Shown here: in pieces, positions 11,890 to 25,560 of the stretch
Numbering within the stretch: the first letter of the stretch is position 1
How the letters are laid out: each line of letters opens with the position of its first letter
Origin: Brachynemurus nebulosus
Lineage: Eukaryota; Arthropoda; Insecta; Neuroptera; Myrmeleontidae
Assembly (NCBI GenBank): GCA_035578155.1
Contig: JAPWDM010000008.1
Span: 29,227,280 to 29,291,279 of the forward strand
Direction: 5' to 3'
Length of the DNA stretch: 64,000 bases
The notes under the pieces: model-generated
Seen by the model: the letters and a program-made list of their open reading frames with translations, nothing else
What the model was told of the DNA's origin: nothing
Databases searched by the model: none
Position numbers and translations under genes: made by a program

Positions 11890-12331
11890 ACTCCGGGTAT
11901 AGTATGTATCGTATGTATCAACGAACAGAGTGTTAGAATGTGTTTGAAATTTGTGTTAAATGTTAAAAAATTCTATGAGTTATCATTAAATTTGATTGAT
12001 TTTAATAGCAAAACGCAAAAATATTTGGTAATAATTAAGAAATTTGATTTTGAAAATCGTTAATTTTCAACGATTCAAATGACTGAAAATGCGCCATTAC
12101 TTCAAAACGATGTCATAATTTGTAAGCAAATATGTCGATTCTAATAAATCTTTAAATTAGCTTTAATATGTACAGTAATAATAATAATCAACCAGAATTT
12201 AAATATATATTCGTTTTTCCTTTGACGCGTTATGAATACAATCAAAGTTTTGAGGTTACGACAACTAACACTGACGTATGTTTTCAAATTATAACGTCAA
12301 TACGTACGTTAGTGCAATAAACCATTTTTTT

Positions 12332-12825
12332 TACTCCTACTATTAAAAGTAACATTTTGTGCACGGCTAACTATATGTAAAAATTAACAATTGCCCATAC
12401 TGTGCGGAAATACAGTGGGAAATTATTTCCCACGCCTTAATATAATAAAAAAGTAGGCTGTTCCGTTAGTTTAATATATAATATATAGAAATAATACTAA
12501 AAATATACATATGTATGTTGATTATTTATTATTGTTTCCATAGTTTCAAAGTATGCTTTGGCAAAAATTTGAACATCTTACCACTGACATAAATTTAAAA
12601 AAATTTTACTACTTATTTAAATTTTATTTTAATTATTTATGTTAAATTTTACGAAAAAAAAAAATGTGCTCGTAGAAAAAGTATAGTGTAAAATACGTGG
12701 GAAAAGCTTATTTCTCACTCATACGAATTGTTGCACTCGCCCTGCGGGCTCGCGCAACAAACTCATATTCGTGAGAAATAAGCCTCTTTTCCCACTTATT
12801 GTACAATATACTATTTCGCGCCAAT
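12332..12825. repeat. Dispersed repeat family A, copy 1
   Basis: This matches 54806-55260 (TACTCCTACTATTAAAAGTA ... CCCACTTATTGTACAATATA). The right third is a palindrome (GTGGGAAAAGCTTATTTCTC facing GAGAAATAAGCCTCTTTTCC). Its end resembles family B. From 12826 to 14191 no gene was found, only an imperfect inverted 'GTGTCTGT' cluster near 13560-13680. Confidence 0.8.
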
Positions 12826-14191
12826 TTTTACAAAATTTATCAAAAATAAAAATGACTTAATTAATACGAAAAAAAAAAACAAGGTATGGTCCATTTCAGT
12901 TAAATTTAACCATGCTTCGTCACTTTGAATTTAAATAATTTCCGTTTTCTTGGCTTTATCTCTTTCATTATTGCATTTACGTAAATTTTAAATTTGAAGT
13001 TTGTCTTTAGAAAAGAATAGAAGGTTGATTTGTTTCGAATATAAGAATTATTTAATTTTTTAGCGAAAACACATGATCAATTGTATCTGAAATGAGGTAT
13101 ACATATTTAAAGAATAGTTTTTTTTTTTTTTTTAATTTTCGTCGCCATGAAGCCATTTAAAAAAAATTAATTTGTAATAAATTTGACAATGTTTTATCAA
13201 TTATACAGTGAAGATTTTTCCGTAATTACTTTATTTATTGGAAGAGGAAGAAAATTTCCTTCCTTACATATTTTTTTTTATTATCGAAATATTTCTTATC
13301 AGTGGAATCGTACAAAAATATACGTAACCTAAAAAACTCCACTAATTTTTTGTTATAAAAAAAAAAAAAAATAGTTAAAAGTATTTAGGTATATACTTTT
13401 ACACGGTAACACAGACAATATTTATGTTTTAACAAATTCGATTAATTTTTTGTTGCCCATACTTCATAAAACTAATACACAATAAAAATTTATAAATAAA
13501 CTTCACTAGTTTTGCCTGTATGTTTCGGAACATACATTCATATTAGTCATACAAGGTCGACAGACACGTTCCAGCACAGACAAAACATTCTTCTGTAACT
13601 ACGCTGCATAGACTTAGACACAGTCTGTGTCTGTCACGATAGGTGTCTGTAGCGTTCCGTGTCTATGTATAGATGTGAACGAACCTTTACATAACTGAAT
13701 CTGGTAGATCCAAATCGTAAAAAAATATTTTATCGTTAGGGGTAGAAAATTTTTTTTAAATCTGCGGTTTACGTAAATCACTACCTATTATGATAAAGTG
13801 GTAAAATATTAGCTTATAGAATACCTATTTTGGTAAAATATCTAGTAGATGATAATAGCGGTAGGAGTTGTTAGATGGTTACGATTTCCGTTATAGTAGT
13901 GCCGCAGGTCATTGCCCGACGCAAGAGTATGCGGTACAACCATTGAACTTGTTACACTCTTTAGCGGGAATTGGAACACTCCACTGACTGGCCAGTGTTT
14001 AGCTGAGTAAGTTAGTTAAATAGATACTCAATATTAAATGTATTTTTTTCTTGTTTACTTACTAGATTCATCCTATTTGATGCATAATTATACTTATATG
14101 ATGCATAATTATAATTATACTTACATGAAAAACTTACCAAAAACAAATTTAAATATTTCTCTTAAAACCATTACAAAATAATAACCAAAAC

Positions 14192-14346
14192 CAGTGATTC
14201 TTAAAATGGGGGTCGCAGAAACAATTAACTACAGATTACAAACCTATTTTATAGACATTTCTTACTCATTTCTACATATTTCAGGGATCCTTTGCAATTT
14301 GTAAGTGCGAAAGGAGATCGCGGACCAGAAAGTTTGAGAACCACTG
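14192..14346. mobile_element. hAT-type MITE, 155 bp
   Basis: The ends CAGTGATTCTTAAAATGGGG and the reverse complement of CAGTGGTTCTCAAACTTTCT fit the common hAT terminus. The flanking 8-mers (ACCAAAAC and ATCTAAAC) are a degraded duplication at best. Same family as 22584-22761. Confidence 0.75.
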
Positions 14347-15024
14347 ATCTAAACAATCAGTATAAACACAATGGAAAGAATTAATTAATCAAAACATTTC
14401 CAATTAGCAAAGTTTGATTTTTGTACTGAATTTTATAATTATGAAGGAGTAAAAATTTAAAATAAAATTTGAAATGCCCACTGTCGCAGCATCCTGCATC
14501 ACATAGCAAATTTCCAGAATTACAAAAATTATTTTTTCTCGAAACCCCGCTTACGGAATAATGATTCAAAAATGTATCTTATGTGATTTTTTTCGCTCTT
14601 TACCACAGTGTAAGAGTTCAAACTTTTTAGACCAGCGGCGCCCCAAAAACCAGATATTATTAAATTTTAAGTGACGACAAAAAAAAAGATTTTTAGCCAC
14701 CATTAGTAATTTTTTCATATTTTTCTATTTTCCCCGAATAAATATAACTGACGAACAAAAAAAAATTGTTTTATAGCCACTCTTTCTTTTACTTTCACCA
14801 AACCTGAAACTATTAACAATATTTCCCCTTTTTTAGGGAGGCAATCGCGGTACACAGTTTTAGAACCCTTGCCATAGTGTAAAAAAAATTCGAAACACTA
14901 GAATTTTTGCAAAAAACTTATTTCTTTAATTAAGGTTCCGGGTATCGGACGTGTCTAGCTCTGAAGAAGTCATGCAAGGGTTTAGAACTTCCAAAGTTTC
15001 CACCTAATTTTGTAAAAATCGTGC

Positions 15025-15077
15025 GGACACACACACACGCACAAAGAGAGAGATAGAGAGAGGGGAGGGAGGAGAGA
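15025..15077. repeat. CA/GA microsatellite
   Basis: An (AC)n run passes into an (AG)n/GGGA run. The surrounding intron sequence 14347-16769 has no supported gene. A piece near 15400-15500 is repeated, diverged, at 26470-26600 (GACGATTGCCCG-type text). Confidence 0.85.
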
Positions 15078-16769
15078 TGAATTTAGATAAATGTCATTTT
15101 CGACTCGTAAGAATCTTAAAACAAATTTCTATCATTGTCCCGGGCTCAAATCTCACCATGACAGTGGCTGTAATAGCTCAATTTCCGTTCGGAAATTCGT
15201 TAAAAAGCAAAAATTCAGTTCATCAAAGTTAACTTGACCAATAACATGCGCGAATACAAAAGACAGTAAGTGTATTAAAAAGAAATAAGCAATTACCGTA
15301 ACCATATAAAAATGTATACTAAGTGGGGATTTACTCACTGCGCATACAACCTTCACCGGCCGTTACATTTGGGTAACTGCACCAGAGTAAAGCCCCGATT
15401 CCATTAGAACGGGAACTCGGATGATTGCCCGTAATTGTTATAAAATAAAGTAATTATACCGTGCACGTGACATAATAAGCGGAAAATATGACAAATTAAT
15501 CAATTTTTGTACAAAAGCAGTATCTACTTTATTTTTATTGTTTAGGAAATGTGGTTTTATTGTTTAGGAACTTAAGTTTTTGGTTTAGCAAGATTAAATC
15601 CAGTTCGGGAGTCCGTTCTGGTAGAATCAGAGCTTAAAAAACACAAAATTAAGGGAGATAATACTTAGTTATGTCTAATACTATATAAAAATCAAAAAAA
15701 TGAAGATATTTTTTAAATTTTTTTTCAGCTAAGATACCAAAGAGTAAAAAAATAAATTTGAATGTACAAAATTTTAGTAAATTAATTTGAAAAACTAAAA
15801 AGTATTTTGGAATTTATGTCAGCCATACTAAATATTAGTTAAACGTTTATTTATTATTATGATAAAAATGTGAAAGTGAGTTTTTTTGTCTTGCTTTCAC
15901 ACTTCAACAGTTTAACCAATCGACTTAAAAACTTTGCACAGAGATAGAACTTGAGAAACAAAAATGGTTATAGGCTACTTTTTACCCCGGGAAAACATTC
16001 TATTTCAGCAGGAACCCCCCCCCCTCCCCAAAAAAATTTCAATGGTGACACGATGTAAGTATACTCTATATAATTTCAAACATCACAAGTGCGAAATCGC
16101 GGGTAAATCCTAGTTTATTATACTCGTAAAATGAGCTTTTTTAAGTCTAGTTTCAAAAAAAACGCCGTGAGTAGCGGAGCCCCATCACGGAAGTCGAATT
16201 TTTCCTTTCATCTTCGGTATTGAGTGTCTACAAGCGAAATATAATTGAAAGTCCACAAGCGATTTGTAATTTTGGTGGTTTCAAAACTGATGATGTGTGT
16301 CCGGTTGATCGGGGCTTTAAAAAAAGGTTTTAACTTTTTAAGGGCTGAATTTCAGTAAATTTCAATTTTGTGCCGATAGCAGTTAACAGGGAAAAAGCCA
16401 ACACAATTCGTACGAGGGCATTTCTATCCATGCTTATCCGCCAATTGCCTTTGTGTTTTATTTTTAAATATTAAAAAAGGAACTTAAATAGTAAACTGGA
16501 AGGCTTTTATGAAGATATTTTTTCTTTCCAAAAAAATCCAAAATTTCTATTTTATAAATAATAAAAATCCAAAATTCCTAATTTATAAATAAACAGTGAC
16601 TTTAATAACATTTTCAAATTACTTAATATGTATGTATTTCATTTGTTAAAAAATTGTATTCACTTTTTTTTAAATTTTTTAAAATTACCATTCGCCTACT
16701 TGTATTTAGAATAAAAGTAATGCATTTAAAACACATTTAACAATAGCATTCAATTCCGATGTAAAAATG

Positions 16770-17230
16770 GAAGAAGTGGGGGAAAAGTAATGTGGACTTC
16801 CTAAAAGGTACTAGCTGGATACTAACTGAATACACGTACAAAATTTCAGCCCTCTAGGTTTCCTTAGAGAGTCTCTAGACGTGTTAGAAAACAAGCAAAA
16901 AAATTAAGGAAATATTGGCGTAAAAATCGTGGGGGTAAGGGTTAAGAGTTGAAACCTCCAGAAAACAGTGTCTGGCTATTACCTTAACCTGTACGCAAAA
17001 TTTCAGCCCTCTAGGTTTATTTGGGGAGATTTTGACCCGAACGAAACTGTTAAAAAACAAGAAAAATCATGTTCTTTTGGGTATAAAAATGGTGGGGGTA
17101 GGGGTTAAAAGTCGAGACCCCCAAAAGGCACCCCCTTGATACTAACTCAATCCGAATACAAAATTTCAGCCATCTAGGTTTATTTGGATGACCTGTGCGA
17201 GTGGTACAAACTTCGAAAACGTCGAAAATG
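16770..17230. repeat. Three tandem copies, period about 157-163 bp
   Basis: ACAAAATTTCAGCC(C/A)TCTAGG recurs at about 16839, 16996 and 17159 within a longer unit that includes 'GGTGGGGGTA.GGGTTA' and 'ACTAACT.AAT'. This is a diverged minisatellite-like array in Med13 intron 1. Confidence 0.75.
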
Positions 17231-17430
17231 CATGAAATTGTAGCTTAAAAATGAGGGGGGTGGGGCTTTTCCGCCCCCCACCACCCCCTTAAAGGTCGGG
17301 TCAGAAAAAAAATTTGCCCAAAATTTGACCCCACTTTGATAGTATGAGGTGTCTCGAAAATGAGCTCCGTTTACCAAATTTCATCTCTTAACTTCCATAG
17401 GGGGGTCCTACACAAATTAAAAGGTGGCGG

Positions 17431-17514
<84 letters not shown>
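17431..17514. repeat. (TA)n microsatellite
   Basis: An uninterrupted AT dinucleotide tract of about 84 bp. No flanking inverted repeat was seen at this one. It creates a spurious YIYIYI reading frame. The 1.4 kb that follows (17515-18950) contains no recognisable gene or element. Confidence 0.95.
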
Positions 17515-17516
<2 letters not shown>

Positions 17517-18965
17517 CATTTTTTTCTACATATTCGTGTTCTACGGGTCCAAAAACGTATAGCGCCCCTACTCTCGCCTCTCGCAGCTCTTATCGTATAG
17601 ACTGTATAAGTCTAATTTTTCGGAGAAAATTCGACTAAAAAAGTAACGGAAAGAGATTTCGAAAACAAATATTTCATAAACAACCAATTTTAATTTGCCA
17701 ATAATGAGGGCTGGTAATCTTCCGCTCACCAGATGTCATTAATTGGGGACTAAGGTGAACATTGAGGTTAAATTAGGTTACGTTAGGTTTATCAATTTTA
17801 ACAGATAGGTACCTATAATAATAAAATAATATTAATACAAAAAATTAGACAATATTTTGTTTGTTTACACTATTATAACCTAACATTCTCGCGCCATGAA
17901 ATGTCACTTCAGTCAAAAGTAGCGCCGTCCTGGTGGTTGAAAAAGCTGTGATAGCATTCACTAATCGACTTTTTTAGGATTTAATAATTTCTTAATTTCT
18001 AACACTCTTCAAAAACAACAGTATAACTTGATGGCAATTTTTCTTTCTATGAAGAATATTTATATCTATAGAATATTTAGAAAAAATTGATTCACTTCTT
18101 AATTAATATAACAGTAAAAATTTTAAAAATAAAGTAAAAATAGTATGAATTATATTTGTTATAATTATTTCCCTTCAATAATTACTTTTACCTTGTGCCA
18201 GCAACTGTCTAAAAGAGAAACTAAGTCATAAATGGAAAGTTTGTTTTACGCACAATAAGATTGTTCTATTACATACCTATTATTTAAGTAATTTGTATCT
18301 AAAGCAGAAATAGTCACTGAACATTAAAAAAAAATACGCTTTTAATTTTAAAAATATAATAAGAAAAAAATTAGCAAAGTGTTTTGTCTAATCTCTAATA
18401 CTTAGCTCAGGTTTTCATAGTTTTTCACAACTTTTCGGGATAAAATATGAAAAAATTTAAGTGCCTACGTAAAATTATCTTATTTAACAGTTAGATTACT
18501 TTTGAATCTGTATAAAATCAGTTTATCATAGTGTTTCGATCCGCTCACTAAACGACTCTAAGATAGCCATATTAATATTTCAATAGCATACCTAATTCGC
18601 ACACTTTGAGACCTTTCTGTAGATACCCCAGATTGATAATCTTAGGATAACTTCGATTTTAGACACCTTTTTTGAGGTCCCATACTCTATTTTTCGGATT
18701 CTCAATAGTACTTAAGCCAAAATTGGTCAAGATCGGCCTAGCGGTTTTTTTTTCGGTTCTTTTGGGGTTTTAGGAACTACTTCAACCTCACGTGCACTTT
18801 TCTAGAACCTCAACAGTACTTCACCAAAATTTGACTAAAATCTATCCAGCCATTTATTATATAATTTAGAAATACTTTTTAGAACTCCAAAGCTTTCGGG
18901 AAATCTATCCCGAGATTATAGTATTTGAATAAAATTTGCTGAATTTCTAGAACCCTAGAGCCCTT

Positions 18966-19643
18966 CTTCTTCTTCCTACGGGTGGGGGGGTCTTGTCAGC
19001 CCATGCACTGATTCCTAGTGGAATATTGTGTAGTAACCCCGTTTATTCATCAGTTATGCATAAGAGGCCCGCTTCTTTGATGAAGTCAATTAGGGTCCTT
19101 ACGGGATCCCGATGAATAGTCTCAAGCTCTGTACCCAATCCCAGTGTTGAGTGCCTAATGCGAGCCAATGCCTCGCATTCAAATAGAATGTGATGGACTG
19201 TTTCATCTTCCACCCCACATTTCCTGCATACTGGTTCTTCTCTATATATTCCCATTCGATGCAGATGCTTCCTTAAGTGATAGTGTCCAGTAAGAAAACC
19301 CACTATAGCTTTCATCTTCGTTCTATCCAGTTGTAGAATTCCGGATGATAGTTTCATGGAAGGTCCTTTAATCATAAGCCTCGCATGTCTTTGCTCTGCA
19401 ATGTTCTTCCAAACTGCAGTTGTTTCGTTTGTCATGGCTTCAGCAATTTTACCCCTTTCGTGATTTTAATCGTTATCCCACAAAGGGTTCTGGGCTGTAG
19501 TCATCTTTTAATGCACCTTGCTTTGCAAGTTTGTCAGCTTTCTCATTGCCGTCAACTCCTACGTGGCCTGGTACCCGATATCAGAGAAACTCTGTTCTTA
19601 CTGCCTAGTTCTTGTAGGAGTTCCCAACATTTCAGGATAAGTA
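18966..19643 (-). mobile_element. 5'-truncated non-LTR retrotransposon (Jockey/I-like) with target duplication
   Basis: A 678-bp insertion is flanked by identical AACCCTAGAGCCCTT (18951-18965 and 19644-19658), a 15-bp target duplication. On the minus strand it encodes the end of an RNase H domain (ECWELLQEL-like start, then VPGHVGVDGNEKADKLAKQG) and, in a separate frame at 19435-19043, a retrotransposon C-terminus with a CRKCG...HHILFEC zinc-knuckle motif. One extra base breaks the frame just before the RNase H 'WVPGH' signature, and stops separate the two parts. The 3' end is a short (GAA)n tail. It is a typical dead-on-arrival copy. Confidence 0.85.
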
Positions 19644-20104
19644 AACCCTAGAGCCCTTAGTACAACCTATATTATAATGGTAGTGTATCACTTATGTGAA
19701 AGAATTTTTAAAATTGGTTGCTAGTTCTCGAGATTATCCCAAACACGCTAACTCATAAACTTTAGTTCTTTATTATGTTAGTACGATGATGATAATAGTT
19801 CGTCATAAAAATAGATAAAATGTATGCGACAATGTTACTTTTACACTTGTGTATACATTCACTGCGTGTTTTACTATACTATTTCTCTTCGGCCGGTTTT
19901 ACAACATTTACATAGCAGAGAGTGGAGTACATTGGTCCCAAACAGAATTGAAGTATACAATAATTTGAATGGAGGGAGGGGCGCTCTGTAAATTTTATTG
20001 TTTTATTGAAAATATATACATCTGTTCTGAAATATATATTCATATATCTATAAAATGTAGATAGTAATATTTTTGTTTAGCCACCCAATCCAAAATATTT
20101 TATA

Positions 20105-21045
20105 CAGGTAACCCCCGAAGAACACGGGTGTCCTTCCCCCGAATTACACGGTTTCAAACAACATGATTTTTAAAGAATTCTTCTGAAAAGAATAAAATAC
20201 ATATATTGTATATTTGATATAAAGTTATATCGGTTCTCAATGTACACGAATATATCAGTTCCATGTGGATTTGATTTACACGAAGAAAAATCGTGTAAAT
20301 TGAATCTGTCATTGTAAAAGAAAAAATGAAACTACCTACTAAAATTTTTGAGAATTTTATAATAGAAATGATAACGAATATATAGAAATTTACATATTTA
20401 AATTTTGAAAATGTCGTTATTTTCGACATCGATAATTTTCGATAACGAAAAGTAGGTTTTGATAGTCCCAGTATGTTCAGAATACCCACAACTTGCTTTG
20501 CTTAAGCCTTAAAAAATTTCGTTATTTTTTCGCTACGACGCACCATTTACGAGATATTTACGATCAAAAGTCTACGTTTTCGAAAAGTATCGAAAACTAA
20601 TTTTTTCGAAAATATTCTATTGGTGACCAAATCAGAGGGACTAACAGAGCTTACATTAAACAATTATAACCAATTTATGATAAGTAGTTCGTTATCGATA
20701 ATTTTCGATAACGAAAACTAGGTTTTAATAGTCGCAATATGTTTGGAATACCTACAACTTGCTTCGTTTAAGCTTTTAAAAAATTCGTTATTTTTGAGCT
20801 CCGATGCACTGTTTACGAGATATTTACGATCTAAGTTTTCAATAAATTCTTATGACAGACCGTCTTCAGAACTAACGAATGCTCAATTCCATTCTATTTT
20901 AATCGAAATAAATACCTACGCATTACATACAAATGTGTATGTAAGTATGTGATTCAAATTCGTTGTGTTATTTCTTTTCCGATCTCGAACAACACGGTTT
21001 CAAAGAACACGGAACCAATTAATCGTGTTCTTCGGGGGATTGCTG
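20105..21045. mobile_element. Pogo/Tigger-like non-autonomous element, 0.94 kb
   Basis: The ends CAGGTAACCCCCGAAGAACA and the reverse complement of CAGCAATCCCCCGAAGAACA are flanked by TA. An internal direct repeat of about 140 bp (CGATAATTTTCGATAACGAA...) recurs roughly 267 bp apart. No transposase frame remains. From 21048 to 22583 nothing else is supported. Confidence 0.8.
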
Positions 21046-22583
21046 TACTCCAACCCTGTTCAGAATAATTTTGTCCGTTGTTTGTCATTACAGATCTAAG
21101 TAAACCGAAAAACTTTTCATTGAAAATACTTATCAAGCGCTAAGTATGATCTGTAATTTTTCAGATATTTTAAATCTATGATTAAAATGTCAGAAGGAGG
21201 TCACACTTTACACCATTATAAATCTCAATATTTTACAAACGAGGCTTAAAAATATCACGCTATTGTATTTTTTTGTTCTACTTATGCGTTCTACTTGTTA
21301 CTTATTACTTGACACTTTGATGTAAACAATTTATTAATCTTAACTAAATGTAGAAATTTAGGCTTTATTGTTTGGATTGTGATGTTTATAAGATTTATCC
21401 ATCGAACTATTTTAATATGTGATTATTTAAGAATAATTACAATCAATATGAATAAACGAATAAGATTTTTACACGTTACGATGTCACCGATCAGGAGCTG
21501 TGATGTTATCAAGTGGTAAAGTAGTAAGCAGTAAATAGAACACATAAGTAGGTTACCTTATTTAGGCGTTCTATATTTATTTTAACTACCGCTTTGGTAT
21601 GAACAAACTACATACACTTGAATTTATATGTACTGAAAATGACTCGTGCACATAAATTTATGTATCAGACAAGCTCGTAATATAGCTATCTCTCACAAGA
21701 TCTACTATCTAATATATTGAAAAAGGATAGTAGAAATTATAATAACTTTTATAATTATGTGGCAAAATTTTATTTTTGGTATGAGTCATTTTCATTTAGT
21801 ATATATTTGACATAATATTCTCTTTGTAGTAAACGTATCTACATATTTAACATACATAATACTTTATTTTATAACGGGTCCGATTTTGCGAATCGTTAAT
21901 TTGAATATATACCTATCTCTACGTTTCAAGATCACTAGAATCCGAATCTATCATTGTTAGAGAGATGTCTGTGAGTGCGTTCGTTCGTTCGTGAATTTTC
22001 TTTTGCCTCGCATAACTATCTCGAGAACAAATGATGATATTGACTCCGGACCAACATCATTAGATGCGTAATTAAAAAGTGAAAACCGGATAAAGTACCG
22101 ATTAAAAAATTTTTGTGAAATATTTTTTGTCTCAAGTTTTTTCGGTCGAAGTACAGGGGCCTTTAATCTTTAAGGGTACTCAGTGGGAAGTTAACAGTGT
22201 TGGTAGACCTGTCTCCCCAAATTTTTATTTAATATATTTTACTCTCTATTTGCATAAGCATAGTTGTAGACAAATTAGGTTCTATCCTACGTTAATTACA
22301 TTAACAGATAATTAATATTTTGCTCGTTACATATAAAATCACTTAAGGGATTACGCTATACTGTAAAAATTTTCAAAAAATCAAAAAACTATTTTACAAG
22401 CTTAAACGTTTAAAATTTTTACAAAAAAATTTCATGTATTTATTTGAAAAATTTCAAAATTTATAGTAGATAGAGCAGACTAAAGTATATAAGCATGTGA
22501 AAGAAGGCCGAATTGAGCAACTGAAAAAGTGATTATACTCGTATCCTTAAGAAGCTTTATTTACTGAAGGAGGTCGACTAGAG

Positions 22584-22761
22584 CAGTGATTCTCAAAGTG
22601 GGGGTCGCGAAATCTATTTGAGGGAGTCGCTGAAGCAATTGATTACAAATTACATACCCATTTTTTACACATTTCCTATCCATTTCTACATATTTCGGGG
22701 TTTCTTTGAAATTTTTCAAATGCAAAAAGGGGTCGTGGACCAAAAAGTTTCAAAACCATCG
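22584..22761. mobile_element. hAT-type MITE, 178 bp
   Basis: It starts CAGTGATTCTCAAAGTGGGG and ends as the reverse complement of CGATGGTTTTGAAACTTTTT. The flanks GACTAGAG and CACTAGAG match at 7 of 8 bases, the size expected for hAT. Confidence 0.8.
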
Positions 22762-22962
22762 CACTAGAGGGTAATACGGTGAAACAACTTCCCATGAGAA
22801 ACAACAAATTTTGGTTTCTAGCGTCAAAATTATGGTTTTTAGAGCTTGTAAAAAATTTGATACACGCGATGACGTCATCAAGTTCAATTTTTTCTTTTAC
22901 CAAATTTCCAGAATGGAATTCAGCTATTACAGAAATTTGTTTTGAGGTCCCTAGAAACCGAA

Positions 22963-22978
22963 AATAATATTCACTAAA

Positions 22979-23050
<72 letters not shown>

Positions 23051-23063
23051 AGTGAATATTATT
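22963..23063. repeat. (TA)n tract at the centre of a 19-bp palindrome
   Basis: AATAATATTCACTAAAATT at 22963-22981 is exactly inverted at 23045-23063, with only TA repeats between. The sequence 23064-24248 that follows shows no gene. Confidence 0.9.
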
Positions 23064-24248
23064 TACGGTCCGCGCGATAACTCTCGAACGAAACGTATTA
23101 CGTTTATGAAATTTGGTGAATATATTGGAAGTCCCAAACCGTTGGACGAGTTCGTTAACCAGATATGCCCGATGCCTGAAACGTGTTTTTTTTGGCAATT
23201 TTCGTGAAAAAAATTAGTTTTTTGCCAAAATTTCCGCTTATTTAAAAATTTTTGTAAAATTTTTTTACACCATTGGAAAGAGGAGAAAAAATCCCACAAA
23301 AAAGGTCTTTAAACTATTATTCTATGTTAACTAGTTTCCAAGAAAAACTAACTTTTATAAACTGAATTTCGCTATGTTATGCAGGATGTTGCGACAGCGT
23401 ATTTAAAATTATAGTCACGACATCACACCTATTGGTGAAATTTGGGTAATTTAAGCGTCAAATTTTCATTTTTCCTAAAAAAAAAAAGATGACCAAGTTC
23501 GTTCACAAAATGTGATTTACTTTTCAGATATAATTTTTCTCTTAGGCTATATTCCCATTTCCAATTTGTAAATTAGAATAGGAGATCGAACAAAAGTTAC
23601 TGCCATCTGCCTTAAATGATCGTCTTTCTCCCACTCGTCCCTAATTTGAGTGTTAACAACACTGTCTCATAAAAACTATCTAACTATAAAAATTCAAACA
23701 TATTTTCAAAATTAATAATAAATAACATATTTATAAAATTGTGGACAAAAACATAATCTGACGTATTTAAATATGTAATACAATTTAAATAATTCTAACA
23801 AAATATATAAATAGGCTATTATAGAAGAGTGCATATATAAAACCTAACTTTCACTCAGTTATAATAACAAATTCAAGCTACGATGTGTGTACAATGACTG
23901 TAAAAAAAAAAAATAGTTCTTAATGAATAAATTTTCTCTTTGCTCATATTCATTTTTTCTTTTTCCTTATTTTTTTTTATTTATTTTTTTTAACAGTAGA
24001 GAGAAAAAGTCAAGAAATTTTGCTGTCCAGTATTGGGAAATCAAATGGAGGCGTGGTTTAATATTTAGCCTATCCTTAAAAAAATGGTAGCAATTTGGAA
24101 TTGACCATTTTTATTTGGAAACAGTAAATTATTGTGAACAAATAAGGATTATATTCAAAAAAATATGCCAGTTTGTATTTTGCAAACTAAACAGCAAAAA
24201 TTTTATGAATTGTCAAAATCTAATAAACAAACCTTGCCAACTAACTTA

Positions 24249-24729
24249 GCGGGAAAAGTACTAACTTGGCGCACACATTTCTGTACGCAAAATAGCTGTT
24301 TGCCCACTATACTCTTCCAACATAATTTTTTGCGTGCGTAAAGTAAACTTTCCACACGCAAATTGACAATAAAACACGCAAAATTTAATAAAAACACGCA
24401 AAGCCGCCTCTTAATTTTTCATTTAATAAATATTTCATAATTATTTCTATAGAAACCACCAACAAAATAATTTAAACAATAATTAATTCAGAAAAAAAAG
24501 ACGAACACTTAAAAATATTATTTTAAAAAGTAATAAAAATGTCAAAAATAGTAATAATAATAGAAAAAAGTATGTGAAATTCGTAATAAAAAATAGTATG
24601 TGCAACTCGTGCGGGATTGTCGATTGCCTACTCAAGTGAATGAGCGCACTCACTACGTTCGTGCACTCACTCAACTTTACTTTCGTGGGCAATCGACAAT
24701 TTCCCGCACTTATTGCACAATATACTATT
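24249..24729. repeat. Dispersed repeat family B, copy 2
   Basis: This is the second full copy of the element at 4861-5340, with the same palindromic right third and the CACTTATTGCACAATATACT end. Differences are scattered substitutions and small indels. Confidence 0.75.
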
Positions 24730-25000
24730 ATCACTAGTTTGCGTATCTAAGTTTTACGATTTCCAATAAAATGAGAGACTTTACTGCTAAAATCAAAAGT
24801 GTACGCCGCAAATTGTTTTAATATACCCGGTGCAATTCAAACAAACCAATCAACACAGTTAAGCTCAATTTAAAAAATTTCTGCCCTCGGTCAGAAGAAG
24901 AATTACTCAGAAAAATCTGAAATAAACCCTCCATAAGAAAATGCCACGTTACTGTGGAATTATCCTATTGGTCCAAAACTACAAGCTGGCACGAAATCAT

Positions 25001-25033
25001 AAGGCTCCGAAGAATGTGTTTCTTCGGAGCCCT
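25001..25033. repeat. GGCTCCGAAGAA hairpin, copy 1
   Basis: GGCTCCGAAGAA and TTCTTCGGAGCC pair around a 5-nt loop. The same hairpin with similar flanks occurs in opposite orientation at 52469-52507, so it belongs to a dispersed repeat. A pogo-like end (CAGTAATACCTTATC, minus orientation) lies near 25440-25455. Confidence 0.7.
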
Positions 25034-25560
25034 AAAAATTCACGGACATTAAGAATGAGGTACATAGATTGAACGAAAATTATCAGGATTGAATTTTCTT
25101 ACGTAATTTCCTTGGTACATCGAAAGAATGCTTTGACGATCAGGAATTATGACTAAACGTTCAACTGATACACTATTTTAACAACTAGTACACCGGTTAC
25201 TGTTTATGTACCTTTTAGTGTACGCTTTATATGAAATTGTTGATGCGGTAAAATATTGTGTCGTGGTTAGTCTGGTTTCACTTTATGGTGTACAGCGTTT
25301 GTGACCGCCAACGTGTTGAATTATAATTTGGTTCGTCAATAATCATTGTAATGTTTTTCATCAGAAAAAAATTTGTCTTTCTTTTTTTTTCAAATAAAAA
25401 CCGTGAATAATCGAAATTGCGGTTGACAATCCGTGTTAGATAAGGTATTACTGTACATATAAAAATTTAATTTTGAAGAAAAAAATACTGACATAATCAA
25501 TCATTAAGTAAATAAATATACATTATAATTTGAATATTATAATTATATAAAAGCGTTTAA

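Noticed and set aside
15130..15180. GGGCTCAAATCTCACC resembling a Pol III B box
   Set aside because: No A box, no tRNA fold and no second copy in the window.
19385..19651. Plus-strand frame of 88 codons
   Set aside because: Shadow of the RNase H and C-terminal coding of the minus-strand non-LTR fragment.
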